This document shows positions 16,560 through 25,982 of a DNA stretch of 37,609 nucleotides, piece after piece (position 1 is the stretch's first letter; every line of letters begins with the position of its first letter). The DNA is from Pelolinea sp. (lineage in GTDB: Bacteria; Chloroflexota; Anaerolineae; Anaerolineales; Anaerolineaceae): contig JAUYCC010000001.1 in assembly GCA_030692365.1 (NCBI GenBank), positions 1 to 37,609 on the forward strand, written 5' to 3'. The notes under the pieces are model-generated. The model was not told where the DNA came from. It saw only the letters and a list, made by a program, of their open reading frames with translations, and made no database searches. The translations under genes were made by a program, and so were the position numbers.

Positions 16560-18191
16560 ATGGCAGCTAAACAGTTAGTTTTTGGAGAAGAAGCGCGCAG
16601 GAAACTGCGCAATGGTATTGATGTGGTGGCTGAAGCTGTAGCCACCACCCTCGGCCCCAAAGGCCGCAATGTAGGTCTGGATCGCAAGTTTGGTTCCCCC
16701 ACCATCACGCATGACGGCGTTACCGTGGCGAAAGAAATTGAACTGGAAGACCCCTTTGAAAATATGGGCGCCCAGCTTTTGAAAGAAGCTGCGACCAAGA
16801 CCAATGATATCGCCGGCGACGGCACCACCACATCCACCGTTCTGGCGCATGCCATGGTTAGTGAAGGTCTCAAGACCCTTGCAGCCGGCGCGAACCCCAT
16901 GATGCTGAAGCGCGGTATTGAAGCGGCTTCCAAGGCTGTCGCAGAAGCGATCAAGGAACAGGCGATTGTCATTTCCACCAAGGAAGAAATTGCCAATGTC
17001 GCCACCATTTCTGCCCAAGATCGCCAGATTGGTAACCTGATCTCCGATGTTATGGACAAGGTTGGCAAAGACGGTGTCATCACCGTTGAAGAATCCAAAG
17101 GTTTGGAATTTGAACAGGAATATGTGGAAGGTATGCAGTTCGACCGTGGCTACATTTCTGCTTATTTCATCACTGATTCCGAGCACATGGAAGCTGTTAT
17201 CCAGGATCCTTATATTCTTGTTTACGACAAGAAGATTTCAGCCGCCCAGGACTTGTTGCCCCTGCTGGAAAAACTGGTCCAGATCGGCAAGCGCGAACTG
17301 GTCATCATCGCTGAAGATGTTGACGGCGAAGCTCTGGCGACTATGGTGCTCAACAAACTGCGCGGCACCCTGAACGTTATGGCTGTCAAAGCCCCCGGCT
17401 TCGGCGACCGCCGCAAAGCCATGCTTCAGGATATTGCCATCCTGACCAAAGCGACCGTAATTTCAGAAGAAACCGGCCGCAAGCTGGATACCGCTGTAGT
17501 GGCCGACCTCGGCCGCGCGGAAAAGGTTGTGTCTGACAAAGACAACACCACCGTCATTGGCGGCAAGGGCGATTCGAAAGAAATTAAAGGCCGCATTGAT
17601 CAGATTCGTGTTGAAATTGACAAAACCACCAGCGATTACGACCGTGAAAAACTTCAGGAACGCCTTGCCAAACTCTCCGGCGGCGTAGCCATCATCCGTG
17701 TTGGCGCGGCCACCGAGACCGAACTGAAGGAAAAGAAACATCGCGTTGAAGACGCTCTTTCAGCGACCCGCGCGGCTGTTGAAGAAGGTATCGTCCCTGG
17801 TGGCGGTGTGGCGCTCATTAATGCCATTTCCTCGCTTGACAATTTGAAGCTCGAAAACGACGATGCCAAAACCGGTGTCAATATTGTCCGCAAAGCGCTG
17901 GATGTTCCCATGCGCCGCATTACCGAGAATGCAGGCTATGATGGATCCGTGGTGGTCGCGAACGTCCGCCAGGAACAAGAAAAAACCAAGAACAAGAAAG
18001 TTGGTTTTGATGTCCTGGAAGAAAAGTATGTCGATATGGTCAAAGGCGGCGTGATTGACCCCGCCAAAGTGACCCGCGGCGCTCTGGAGAACGCAACCTC
18101 CATCGCGGCCATGATCCTGACCACTGAGGCGCTTATCACGGATGTTCCTGAAAAGGAAAAATACGCTCCGCCTCCCATGCCCGAATACTAA
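16560..18191 (+). CDS. groEL: Chaperonin GroEL
   Basis: The 543-aa subunit forms the double-ring ATP-driven folding chamber. Hallmarks are TLGPKGRNV, the ATP site [27 protein letters not shown], and the late [21 protein letters not shown]. Length and order are standard. The C-terminus ends [12 protein letters not shown] and lacks the Gly-Gly-Met repeat tail common in proteobacterial GroEL. AAGGAG lies about 7 nt before the ATG, 36 nt after groES. A strong terminator follows. The codon choice is smoother and more GC-rich than in the genes after 18.2 kb, in line with high expression. Confidence 0.98.
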   Translation: MAAKQLVFGEEARRKLRNGIDVVAEAVATTLGPKGRNVGLDRKFGSPTITHDGVTVAKEIELEDPFENMGAQLLKEAATKTNDIAGDGTTTSTVLAHAMVSEGLKTLAAGANPMMLKRGIEAASKAVAEAIKEQAIVISTKEEIANVATISAQDRQIGNLISDVMDKVGKDGVITVEESKGLEFEQEYVEGMQFDRGYISAYFITDSEHMEAVIQDPYILVYDKKISAAQDLLPLLEKLVQIGKRELVIIAEDVDGEALATMVLNKLRGTLNVMAVKAPGFGDRRKAMLQDIAILTKATVISEETGRKLDTAVVADLGRAEKVVSDKDNTTVIGGKGDSKEIKGRIDQIRVEIDKTTSDYDREKLQERLAKLSGGVAIIRVGAATETELKEKKHRVEDALSATRAAVEEGIVPGGGVALINAISSLDNLKLENDDAKTGVNIVRKALDVPMRRITENAGYDGSVVVANVRQEQEKTKNKKVGFDVLEEKYVDMVKGGVIDPAKVTRGALENATSIAAMILTTEALITDVPEKEKYAPPPMPEY

Positions 18192-18200
18192 ACTGAATTA

Positions 18201-18231
18201 AAACTGGCCGTTGAAAAACGGCCAGTTTTTT
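18201..18231 (+). terminator. Intrinsic terminator of groESL
   Basis: A 12-bp perfect stem, AAACTGGCCGTT (18201-18212) and AACGGCCAGTTT (18217-18228), has a GAAA tetraloop and runs into T residues. Confidence 0.92.
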
Positions 18232-18481
18232 CTAGGCTGGAAATTTCTGTTTATATAATCTGGTAGCCGCTAAGATTTCTTCACGACTGCCAGATTTGGA
18301 TTCTGTTTTTTCCATTTCAGAAAGAATTTATTATATATAAATAAAAAAACCTAGAATTGAACTTCACTGTTAAGCGTCTTTTTATTATGAATTCCTTTAA
18401 TAATAAACCTCAGTAACGAGCTCATTAAATTAGGTAAAAGTTGTTGAATTTAAGGTGGTCTTGATATTTTATCGAAGTAAC

Positions 18482-20068
18482 TTATGGACAGTACACATCG
18501 ATAATATAAGCACCTTTTTTCCGTTCGAGATATGTGAAATTACATTTTTCGGCCAGAAGGTTCCGCAGGTCTAAGCCGCTGCGATGTGACACAATAACTT
18601 TTGCGTTCCCAACCTTTGTGATTTGATTTGCCAGATAGTTAGTATATATTTCGTAATTCTCGCTGGTAGTTAATAAGGCATTTGTAGGCCACGCACCAGG
18701 TTCGGTGATCAATTCTGGAAGATTGGATTCCATGTCTTCAAGTGAAATCCTGGGACCTGAAACTGGATTCACATCGGGGTTCATGGGTTCGGGCAAATCT
18801 TTATATAGACTATATTTATACCAATTGTATCCTGGCTGTGCGGAGAAATATAAAAAAACTTTATCAGATGAATTCAGATTTTTTAAAACCGGCTTAATCT
18901 CCTGAAAAAAAATCGGTTATGGAGATGATGGTCGACCAAAGCCTGAGCGGAAAAACCGACCAGCAATAAAAACAAAATATACCGAAAAAGATTATTCCTT
19001 GATATGGTTGCAAGCTGGAATACGAGAAACGCGAAAAGCAGATAGACAGTTGGCAGCATGAATAAAAAATGGCGATCCAGCAGAATTGGATACTTACCGG
19101 CAAAATTAAGCAAATAGACAAGCATATATATAAAAAAAGGAATAGCAATTATTGAAAATTTACAGTTATTTATTTTTTTGGAGATAAACAAAAATATAGT
19201 CGCTAAGATGCAAAATAATAGTATTGCACTTTGTGGTTCCATTAAAGAGGATACGAGGATCAGGCGAACTTTTCCCCAGTGGTTTATGTTCCATAAATTA
19301 CCAAGTCCCAAATCGACATTATAGATATAGGGATAATTTATTAGGTTGTAATTCAGGTTGGGGGTAATTGATACAACATACCAAACCAGGAATACTGCAA
19401 AATATGTAATATGCAGAACAAACCACTTTGACAGAAATGCTTTCTTAAAAGAGAATCTGAGGCGTAAAAGCATTTCTGTGCCAAATATTGCGGCCACCAC
19501 GAAAACTGTGGATATGCAGAAAAAAATAGATACACCAGCACTTATTCCGTAAATATATTTCGCACTATTGTTTTTTTTCCTGTATTTCAAAATAACTTGT
19601 TAGAAGGATGATTACGAAGGAAAATTCATAGATGTAATGCTTAAACTCAGTTGAATATTGTAATAAAAGAGGATTAGACAACATCATGAATGTAAATACT
19701 AATGAGATTGTGATCCCGTAATGTCTCTTGAGGAATAAAGATAGGTAACTCATTGCGGAAAAATACATGAGAATTCCAGGCAACCGGAACTGAAGATCGC
19801 CTGCACCAAACAAGAAACTAACCAGTTTGGTGATCAAAACAAATCCCCACGGGGATACCTGGTTATAGGCTTTTAAAGGTTCAAAAGGGGATAAACCCGA
19901 CTCTGTTATAGAAAGTGCTACCATAGATTCGTCAATCCAAAAGGAGCGAGATGCAACATAAAAAACTGAATATAAAAAAAATGCAATAAACATTATGGCG
20001 AGGCCATATCTGTTAGTAAAATTTAAAAAAGCATTATTGTTTGCAGCAATTAACCGTCTTCCAGCCAC
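18482..20068 (-). pseudogene. GT39-like membrane glycosyltransferase, reading frame broken twice
   Basis: Three minus-strand pieces make one protein: 20068-19565 (GTG start with GAGGA upstream), 19590-18883 and a last part whose frame is open from the second break to 18482. The first piece has SFWIDESMVALSI, the acidic DE motif of ArnT/PMT-type glycosyltransferases, and RLPGILMYFSAM. The middle is membrane spans. The third contains LYFSAQPGYNWY, like the YYGAQP segment of this family. Frame passes from piece 1 to 2 if an A8 run (19571-19578 on plus as T8) loses one base, and from 2 to 3 if a T8 run (18905-18912, A8 on plus) gains one. Corrected length is 528 aa. It may be a decaying gene, slippage-dependent expression or sequencing error. 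Confidence 0.75.
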
Positions 20069-20350
20069 TTTTTCCTCGCCACTTTGGATTTTAAATGAGT
20101 TTATAAATATTTCTACTATTTGTCAAATTAGTCGCATGTTTCATCATGGGCTTATTGCATGTTTAAACCCTGTTGTAGTGGATGAAAATTTCTCACCATA
20201 GGTCTAATTATTTTAGCAACACTCTAAATATTATTAATCGAATTGCCGGCTACTTGCTTATTGTTTTTGAATTCTGTATAAATGAGTACAAACGCAGTAA
20301 ATAATAAATAATACTTGCTCATCGTACGAGTAATGTGATAATGAGGACGG
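20069..20350. other. AT-rich intergenic region between the two glycosyltransferase genes
   Basis: Nothing gene-like is seen. The region is markedly AT-rich, has no strong hairpin and only scattered -10-like hexamers. It separates two minus-strand genes, so it should hold the promoter of the broken downstream gene, but I cannot pick one with confidence. Confidence 0.4.
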
Positions 20351-21886
20351 TCATTCAACTGAATAGAGAGCAATCATGTGATTTTCGCTCTCGAATAATA
20401 TCTTCCAATTCTTGGGAATCTCATCCAGGTATTCCGGAATTTCATATAGCTTTGCGTTATAAAAATCACGGTCTACAATCACCATTCCTTCATTTATTTC
20501 TTCTGAGCGCAAATATTGTCCATTGGTGTTAAGGTATTTAAAACCCCCTTCCCAAACCAGGCTACCCCAAAAATCGTGGCTATACATTGGCAGGATGCGT
20601 TCAAAGGCGCGGTTATTGTCTCGATCAATCCAAATCACGTCTTTTGGATTGCTGTTTTCTTTTAAATAAGCGCGCAATTCAAGGTAGTGATCCGCACCAC
20701 TGCGAATAAGATCAGGATGATCTCTAATTGACAGAACCCCTCTGATACCCGTAGCTGTACATAAAGCAGCCATGATCATGAAAACCAGGATATCATTTTT
20801 GGGTTGTTTTTTCTTTAATTTTTGCAATAGTTTTCCTAAGTAATTATCCACAGCAGCGACTCCCCCGATGATTAACGGAGGAAGAATCGGTATCCAGTAG
20901 CGGAATTTATGCAGACGTATCAGGACAATATCCTTCCAGGAAAAAATCACCGGCAGTAATCCAACTACCGTAAAAAATGAATAAAATATCATCGCCCACA
21001 GGAAAAGAAAAATATAACGCTTGTCTTTTTTTATTCCCTGAAAAACAAAAGATATCACTGCTATTACACTGATAATAGTCGTGCCTTCCCCCCCATATCT
21101 TTTAAGAAGCACAGGTAAAAAACTGACGATACGTGAAACATCCATTTCGATATTGCCCCACGTTTCTCTGGGGCTTGCAGTAATAAACCGAATTAATGGA
21201 TTCTGGTAATAAATATATCCTATTATTAATTCAAACCCAAACATCAACACCATTCCCGTGATAATGGAAATTAAATGTCGGTAAGGAATGTCAAGAGTCC
21301 AAAATATCAACGGGATAAGCAGGAACAATACAGCCATATATTCTTTGGTCAGATAAGACCAACCGAATAAAATACCTGCCAGGAAGAAAAGCCATTGCCT
21401 TTTTCTTTCTGTAAAACTGATTTTTCTGTTTTTACCAGTCTTTTTTATACACATAATCAGAGCGAATCCGGTTGTTAGACAGGCAGTGGCTGGAACATCC
21501 GGCAGTAAATGCCCGGATTCAAGCATAAGACTTGGGATAAAAATTGTCCACAGAGCAGCAATTAACCCCACACGTCTGTTAAATAATCTACAGCCGATAA
21601 GATAGATACTAATTGAAAAAACCGCCATACTTACCAGCGGCACACTGTAATATGAAATTTCCGCGTTTCCGAAAATCCGGTAAAGAATGGCCACAGGAAT
21701 AATCAACCCGATGCGCATACTCCAGTGGTTAGGTTGTTCTGGAAGATGGGGAAATCTAACCGCGGTAAAGTAATACTCCATCTGATCGCTAAGGATGGGT
21801 GGATTTAGAAAAATTATTTGGATGGTGATTGATAGAAAAAACAAGAGAACTATCAAAAAGAGATCTGAATATATCGCTTTTCGCAT
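20351..21886 (-). CDS. GT39/ArnT-like integral membrane glycosyltransferase
   Basis: The 511-aa protein begins with a membrane span (about 9-27) followed by a first outer loop with an acidic motif, LSDQMEYY (D34, E37), where family members use Asp/Glu to handle a lipid-phosphate sugar donor. About ten further spans follow (for example VPLVSMAVFSISIYLIG, LFFLAGILFGWSYLT) and a soluble C-terminal part of about 110 residues with KDVIWIDRDNNRAFERILPMYSH. This layout fits dolichyl- or polyprenyl-phosphate-sugar transferases that decorate cell-surface glycans or proteins. No Shine-Dalgarno is seen; TATTAT ends 7 nt before the ATG. The gene lies in an AT-rich segment with a second such gene, suggesting a transferred surface-glycan module. 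Confidence 0.78.
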   Translation of the reverse strand: MRKAIYSDLFLIVLLFFLSITIQIIFLNPPILSDQMEYYFTAVRFPHLPEQPNHWSMRIGLIIPVAILYRIFGNAEISYYSVPLVSMAVFSISIYLIGCRLFNRRVGLIAALWTIFIPSLMLESGHLLPDVPATACLTTGFALIMCIKKTGKNRKISFTERKRQWLFFLAGILFGWSYLTKEYMAVLFLLIPLIFWTLDIPYRHLISIITGMVLMFGFELIIGYIYYQNPLIRFITASPRETWGNIEMDVSRIVSFLPVLLKRYGGEGTTIISVIAVISFVFQGIKKDKRYIFLFLWAMIFYSFFTVVGLLPVIFSWKDIVLIRLHKFRYWIPILPPLIIGGVAAVDNYLGKLLQKLKKKQPKNDILVFMIMAALCTATGIRGVLSIRDHPDLIRSGADHYLELRAYLKENSNPKDVIWIDRDNNRAFERILPMYSHDFWGSLVWEGGFKYLNTNGQYLRSEEINEGMVIVDRDFYNAKLYEIPEYLDEIPKNWKILFESENHMIALYSVE

Positions 21887-21977
21887 ATGAAGAATAATAA
21901 CAGATTTAAATTACTAAGATTTTATGAATAATTTTGCAGAGGATAAAGCTATAGCGCTTGAACAGACCAGTGAGCAA

Positions 21978-22006
21978 TTCATAGTATTGAACGAATCAGT
22001 TATAAT
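21978..22006 (+). promoter_or_regulatory. Promoter of the PpiC lipoprotein gene, leaderless
   Basis: TTCATA (21978-21983), 17 nt, then a perfect TATAAT (22001-22006). The GTG start at 22014 follows after 7 nt, so the transcript should begin at or beside the start codon. Confidence 0.6.
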
Positions 22007-22013
22007 TTGCCGC

Positions 22014-22904
22014 GTGTTACCTCAAGACAAAATTTCAAAAACTCTGATTGTTTTTTTTGCTATTCTTTTAATAATTGCTGGCTGCAAACCAAAGCTGGAC
22101 GTTGCTAATGAACAACCGCAGGCGGTGGCGGAGACACCTTCACCCACTGAAGTGCCCTTGACCGCGCGGGTCAATGGCGAAGGGATTTTATTATCCGACT
22201 ACGAAGCTGAAATGCAGCGCTACCAGGCTGGAATGACGGAGTTGGGCCAGGAATATGACCCCGCAGCCGCAAAACAGGCCGTGATGGATGTGATGACCAA
22301 CCAGATTCTGCTGGCACAGGCCGCCAGGGAACAGGGATATAAATCAGACGATGCCGCGCTTCAATTACGTTACAACGAATTGGCTGTTGAAGCGGGCGGC
22401 GAAGAAGCCCTGAAAACCTGGATGAGCAAGAATTTCTATTCCGATGAGAGCTTTCGCCGCGCGCTGGCTCTGGATATGGCCGCGATCTGGATGCGAAATA
22501 ATATCGTCGCAGGTGTACCACGAACCGCTGACCAGGTACACGCGCGCCAGATCCTGGTCAAGAATGAGAATGAAGCTATTGCGGTTGAACGCCAGCTGCA
22601 GGTTGGAAAAGCGTTTGAGACTCTGGCCTTTGAGTACGACTCTCTGACCGGTGGTGATCTGGGCTGGTTCCCATCAGGCTATCTTCTTCAGCCGGATGTC
22701 GAGAAAGCCGCGTTTTCGTTACAGCCCGGCCAGTACAGCGGGATTATCCCGACGAGTTACGGTTTTCATATTGTGTATGTGATAGAACGAGACAGCCAGC
22801 ATCCCCTTTCACCCGAAGCGCTTCAGTTTATGAGGCGCAATGCGCTTGAAAAATGGCTGCGCGATCAGCGTGCCCAGAGCGCGATTGAGATTCTGGTTCC
22901 TTAG
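22014..22904 (+). CDS. Peptidyl-prolyl isomerase lipoprotein (SurA/PrsA-like, PpiC domain)
   Basis: The protein helps fold exported proteins at the outer face of the membrane. With the GTG at 22014 it is 296 aa and starts VLPQDKISKTLIVFFAILL then IIAGC, a normal lipoprotein signal with the modified cysteine at 24. An ATG at 21924 would add 30 charged residues in front of the signal and is rejected. A Pro/Thr linker is followed by a SurA-like N-terminal domain (ARVNGEGILLSDYEAEMQRY) and a parvulin domain from about 175 (VHARQILVKNENEA...GGDLGWFPSGYLL...FHIVYVIERD). The start sits 7 nt after TATAAT with no Shine-Dalgarno. Its last four bases overlap the end of the converging DUF711 gene. Confidence 0.87.
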   Translation: MLPQDKISKTLIVFFAILLIIAGCKPKLDVANEQPQAVAETPSPTEVPLTARVNGEGILLSDYEAEMQRYQAGMTELGQEYDPAAAKQAVMDVMTNQILLAQAAREQGYKSDDAALQLRYNELAVEAGGEEALKTWMSKNFYSDESFRRALALDMAAIWMRNNIVAGVPRTADQVHARQILVKNENEAIAVERQLQVGKAFETLAFEYDSLTGGDLGWFPSGYLLQPDVEKAAFSLQPGQYSGIIPTSYGFHIVYVIERDSQHPLSPEALQFMRRNALEKWLRDQRAQSAIEILVP

Positions 22905-24118
22905 AAGTTCGCTTCACGTTTCCTGATCTTGACCCAATCAGATTGAGCCAATGCTCCCCCGATCTTTCCGGCAGGATAATCCATAACCTTTCCATTTTTA
23001 AAGAATTCAAAATTGTAAGCGGTCATATCGCCCGCCTTCAATCCAGGCACGGGCATAAGTCGCGCGGTCAAGGGTTTTCTCAGGCGCAGCGAAAGTGCCG
23101 CTATGTCCATCAGCAACGGTTCTATTTCTTCCGTGCTGATATCCCCGGGTAGAGGGACGGTGTCAAGTCCCGTGCCGCAGACAGCCGAAACCATCAATAA
23201 ATCCTTTATGGTGAAATGCTCGCTGGAAGTTCGCGCCGCGAGGGTTGAATCTTCAAGCACCGGCAGCATCAAGCCGTTAAAGCCCACATGTTGCCAGTTT
23301 CCCTGATCAAGTGCTTCGGCTAGGATGGCCGCGGCAGTAAGGGTGCCCATAAAGCCGAGCTGCGGGATGCCCAGGTTTTCCAAAGCGCACCCTATAGAGC
23401 ACCAGTCTTCAGGGAAGGGCGCCAGTGAAAAATCAAAACCTTTGAAAGAAATACCTGCCTCACGCGCGTTGAGTTTGGCAATTTTGGATAGTTCATCTGC
23501 GGAATCTTCCATATGGCTCAACATTTTGTTCCGCCCTTCGGAAATATCCTTCGCGTCCTTGAACCCGTCTATTGCCGCATCCGCCGCTTCCATGGCTAAC
23601 GCGAACGCGAATTGGGTACCGTAGCTGTATGCCGCGGGAAAAAATGGTGTGAACGGTTGTACATGGCTCATCGCGCAGAAGCGCAGGTTGGTAAACCCAT
23701 CCGGCGTGATCGTGGCAGCCTCTGTGATGACTCTGGCGCAGGCTTTGACAGCCTGCATTGAGATGCCGCGTTGCGGGTGGGCGAGCATTCCTGTGATGAA
23801 AACATTGCGTGTAGCCTTAAGTATCCCTGTGATAAGCCCATAGTCCTCTAAAGTGGACAGGCGGGCAGGCCCGACCGAAAGATAGGTGAATCCGAGGGCT
23901 TGAGCGGATGATTCGAGGTTGGTTATCTTTTGAATAACATTTTGAGCGGTTGTGTACTGCCCAAAAGGAATAGTCGCTAGGCGCAGGGTTTGAACCTCCC
24001 AGCCTTTCTTTTCAAATCCCTCCTTACAACTATTCGCCAGGGTCGCCAGGCGATTGAGCATGGACTCAAAGTCCTTGTCTAAAGGATTGCAGAAACAGGT
24101 AATGGAACGGATTTTCAT
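22901..24118 (-). CDS. DUF711 (UPF0210) family protein
   Basis: The 405-aa protein matches the DUF711 family, known from bacterial and archaeal structures but without an agreed function; the fold is related to glycyl-radical enzymes. Visible features are MKIRSITCFCNP at the start, YLSVGPARLSTLEDYG, FTNLRFCAMSHVQPFTPFFPAAY, a Gly-rich LGFMGTLTAAAILAEALD and AVCGTGLDTVPLPGD. Its ATG overlaps the stop of the TrmH gene by 4 nt (ATGA), so it is the last gene of a coupled three-gene operon. In many bacteria a small ACT-domain protein precedes it; that partner is not here. Confidence 0.85.
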   Translation of the reverse strand: MKIRSITCFCNPLDKDFESMLNRLATLANSCKEGFEKKGWEVQTLRLATIPFGQYTTAQNVIQKITNLESSAQALGFTYLSVGPARLSTLEDYGLITGILKATRNVFITGMLAHPQRGISMQAVKACARVITEAATITPDGFTNLRFCAMSHVQPFTPFFPAAYSYGTQFAFALAMEAADAAIDGFKDAKDISEGRNKMLSHMEDSADELSKIAKLNAREAGISFKGFDFSLAPFPEDWCSIGCALENLGIPQLGFMGTLTAAAILAEALDQGNWQHVGFNGLMLPVLEDSTLAARTSSEHFTIKDLLMVSAVCGTGLDTVPLPGDISTEEIEPLLMDIAALSLRLRKPLTARLMPVPGLKAGDMTAYNFEFFKNGKVMDYPAGKIGGALAQSDWVKIRKREANF

Positions 24119-24903
24119 AGGACTTTCCTCTGACGAAATGTCTCATACATCAATATACTACCGGCAACCGCGGCGTTGTAAGATTCGGTATTATCCAGCA
24201 TTGGAATTTGGACAAATGCGTCAATTATCTGTCTGAAGTCGTCTCCCGCGCCGGCTGCCTCGCCGCCGATCACCAAACACAGCGGGCGGGTGAGGTCTTC
24301 TTCCCAGCAGAGTCTGCCTTTTCCGGAATCCGCGAGCAGGATATCCAGCGCCTGTTTATTGGTGCTTTTGCAGAAGGCGTGAATTTCCTCAGGGCTCATA
24401 GATGCGATTTTCAGTTTGAAATGCGCGCCCATCCCCGAGCGCAGTACCTTGGGTGCATAGGCATCCGCGCTTCCCTGGGTAAGAAACACAGCCTGGACTC
24501 CCAATGCTGCCGCGCTGCGCAGCAACGTGCCCATGTTGCCCGGGTCGCGCACCTGATCGAGTGCCATGACAAGGTTGAGAGAATCTCCCAGCCTGGCTTG
24601 TGAAGCATGCACAGCCATTAGGATACCCTGGGAATTCTGAGTATCGGATATCCGATCCATCAACTCAGGAGAGACTTCTTCAACCTCACATTTTTTATCT
24701 GTCAAAGACTGAATGACAGCCTGTCCTCGGTTTGAAAGCTGAACGGTGAAAAGCGCAAATTCTGGTTGTCCCCCGGCATTAAGGGCTTCCTCTGCCAGGT
24801 GCACACCTTCGATAACATATAGTCCGCTTTCATCCCGGTCTTTTTTGGATGAGAGCAGCCCGCGGATAAGTTTTACTTTGGAATTTTGGCTGGAGGTGAT
24901 CAT
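24115..24903 (-). CDS. TrmH/SpoU-family RNA 2'-O-methyltransferase
   Basis: The 262-aa enzyme has the two-part layout of rRNA/tRNA ribose methyltransferases: an N-terminal substrate-binding domain (SSQNSKVKLIRGLLSSKKDRDESGLYVIEG, to about residue 95) and a C-terminal SPOUT knot. The three SpoU motifs are visible: DQVRDPGNMGTLLRSA (motif 1), LCLVIGGEAAGAG (motif 2) and VQIPMLDNTESYNAAVAGSILMYE (motif 3, with Y in place of the more common L). The overall form is nearest TsnR/RlmB-like 23S rRNA enzymes, but the target base cannot be read from sequence. Its start overlaps the macrodomain stop by 4 nt and its stop overlaps the DUF711 start by 4 nt. Confidence 0.88.
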   Translation of the reverse strand: MITSSQNSKVKLIRGLLSSKKDRDESGLYVIEGVHLAEEALNAGGQPEFALFTVQLSNRGQAVIQSLTDKKCEVEEVSPELMDRISDTQNSQGILMAVHASQARLGDSLNLVMALDQVRDPGNMGTLLRSAAALGVQAVFLTQGSADAYAPKVLRSGMGAHFKLKIASMSPEEIHAFCKSTNKQALDILLADSGKGRLCWEEDLTRPLCLVIGGEAAGAGDDFRQIIDAFVQIPMLDNTESYNAAVAGSILMYETFRQRKVL

Positions 24904-25478
24904 ATCTTTTTCTCACTTCTAAATTCATTTTGAAAGGCGGTAATGAATGCATGCAACGTGATGTCATCCATCAGCACGATTTTGACAGAACAGATTATTG
25001 ACATCGGGAATTCCATGAAATAGTCCCGGATAGAGTGCATAAAAATTTCCGCGGCGCGGTCTTTGGGGAATCCATAAATTCCGGTGGAAATAGCAGGAAA
25101 AGTGATTGAGTTCACATTCAAGCCCTCAGCAGTTTTAAGGCTGCCAAGAATTGCTTCTTTCAATTTACGATCCTCATCCCCTTCGCCCCATACCGGACCA
25201 ACCGCATGGATGACGAATTTGCACGGCAGGTTCCCTCCAGAGGTGACCGCTGGTTTCGTGTGAGCTACCGGGCCGTTTAGCCTTACCCATTCGCGGCTTT
25301 CGCGGTCAATCACCTCGCCGCCCCAGCGTGCGATAGCCGCCGCAACGCCCCCCTCGTGCATCAGATGAGAATTGGCAGCATTGACGATAGCATTAGTAAC
25401 CTCGCGTGTTATATCCCCCTGGCAAATCTCAAGGATCTGGCCGGATGTAAATTGATAATGTTTTTGGGTCTCTGCCAT
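24900..25478 (-). CDS. Macrodomain protein, ADP-ribose / O-acetyl-ADP-ribose hydrolase type
   Basis: The 192-aa protein is a single macrodomain of the YmdB/MacroD type. It shows ILEICQGDITREVTNAIVNAANSHLMHEGGVAAAI, where the NAAN segment and the Gly-Gly-Val loop bind ADP-ribose, and the phosphate loop FPAISTGIYGFP at about 124-135. Members remove acetyl groups from O-acetyl-ADP-ribose or ADP-ribose from acidic residues. It begins the operon with TrmH and DUF711 genes. AAGGT lies about 5 nt before the ATG. The preceding rplT terminator separates it from the ribosomal operon, so it should have its own promoter in the 30 nt upstream, perhaps TATAAG. Confidence 0.88.
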   Translation of the reverse strand: MAETQKHYQFTSGQILEICQGDITREVTNAIVNAANSHLMHEGGVAAAIARWGGEVIDRESREWVRLNGPVAHTKPAVTSGGNLPCKFVIHAVGPVWGEGDEDRKLKEAILGSLKTAEGLNVNSITFPAISTGIYGFPKDRAAEIFMHSIRDYFMEFPMSIICSVKIVLMDDITLHAFITAFQNEFRSEKKI

Positions 25479-25510
25479 AGCTACCTTATACTCTTATTTT
25501 AATGGAAATA

Positions 25511-25539
25511 AAAAAGGGCAGTCACTTGGACTGCCCTTT
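25511..25539 (-). terminator. Intrinsic terminator of the thrS-infC-rpmI-rplT operon
   Basis: An 11-bp perfect stem, AAAGGGCAGTC (25513-25523) and GACTGCCCTTT (25529-25539), with a 5-nt loop ends in a T-run on the minus strand, 16 nt after the rplT stop. Confidence 0.9.
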
Positions 25540-25554
25540 AGGAGGCTTTAAAGT

Positions 25555-25908
25555 TTATAAAGCGGCTTTCGCTTTAGCAAACACGCTGCTGAAAGCTTCC
25601 GGGTTGCGCACAGCCAGGTCAGAAAGCATCTTTCGGTTAAGCTGGATATCCGCTTTCTTCAAGGCAAATATGAACTTGCTGTAAGGCATACCGTTCATGC
25701 GGGCTGCGGCATTGATGCGCGCGATCCAAAGCTTGCGCATGTCTCGCCTGCGGACACGTCGGTCGCGGTAGGAATACCATAGGGCTTTCAGCATGGTCTC
25801 GTTGGCGCGCTTGAACAGGCGGTGTCGAGAGCCGAAGTTACCTTTGTTAAATTTCAGAACTTTTTTGTGATGCAGATGGGTTACTGGACCACCTTTTACA
25901 CGGGTCAT
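25555..25908 (-). CDS. rplT: 50S ribosomal protein L20
   Basis: L20 binds 23S rRNA early in large-subunit assembly. The 117-aa protein has the typical basic start ([37 protein letters not shown]), [50 protein letters not shown], and ends in AKAKAAL. AAGGAG lies 6 nt before the ATG. It follows rpmI by 74 nt and ends the operon. In Firmicutes and enterics L20 represses its own operon by binding the leader; the hairpin ahead of rpmI could serve a similar role here but shows no clear 23S mimic. Confidence 0.97.
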   Translation of the reverse strand: MTRVKGGPVTHLHHKKVLKFNKGNFGSRHRLFKRANETMLKALWYSYRDRRVRRRDMRKLWIARINAAARMNGMPYSKFIFALKKADIQLNRKMLSDLAVRNPEAFSSVFAKAKAAL

Positions 25909-25982
25909 GATGTCTCCTTTGCGGTCCCCTGGGCGTCGGCGCTATGCCAGTTGTGGACACCCAACAGCCGCTCTAATAAAAA

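Noticed and set aside
21924-22013. ATG start 30 residues before the PpiC lipoprotein signal
   Set aside because: It would put charged residues ahead of a normal lipoprotein signal and lies upstream of the likely promoter.
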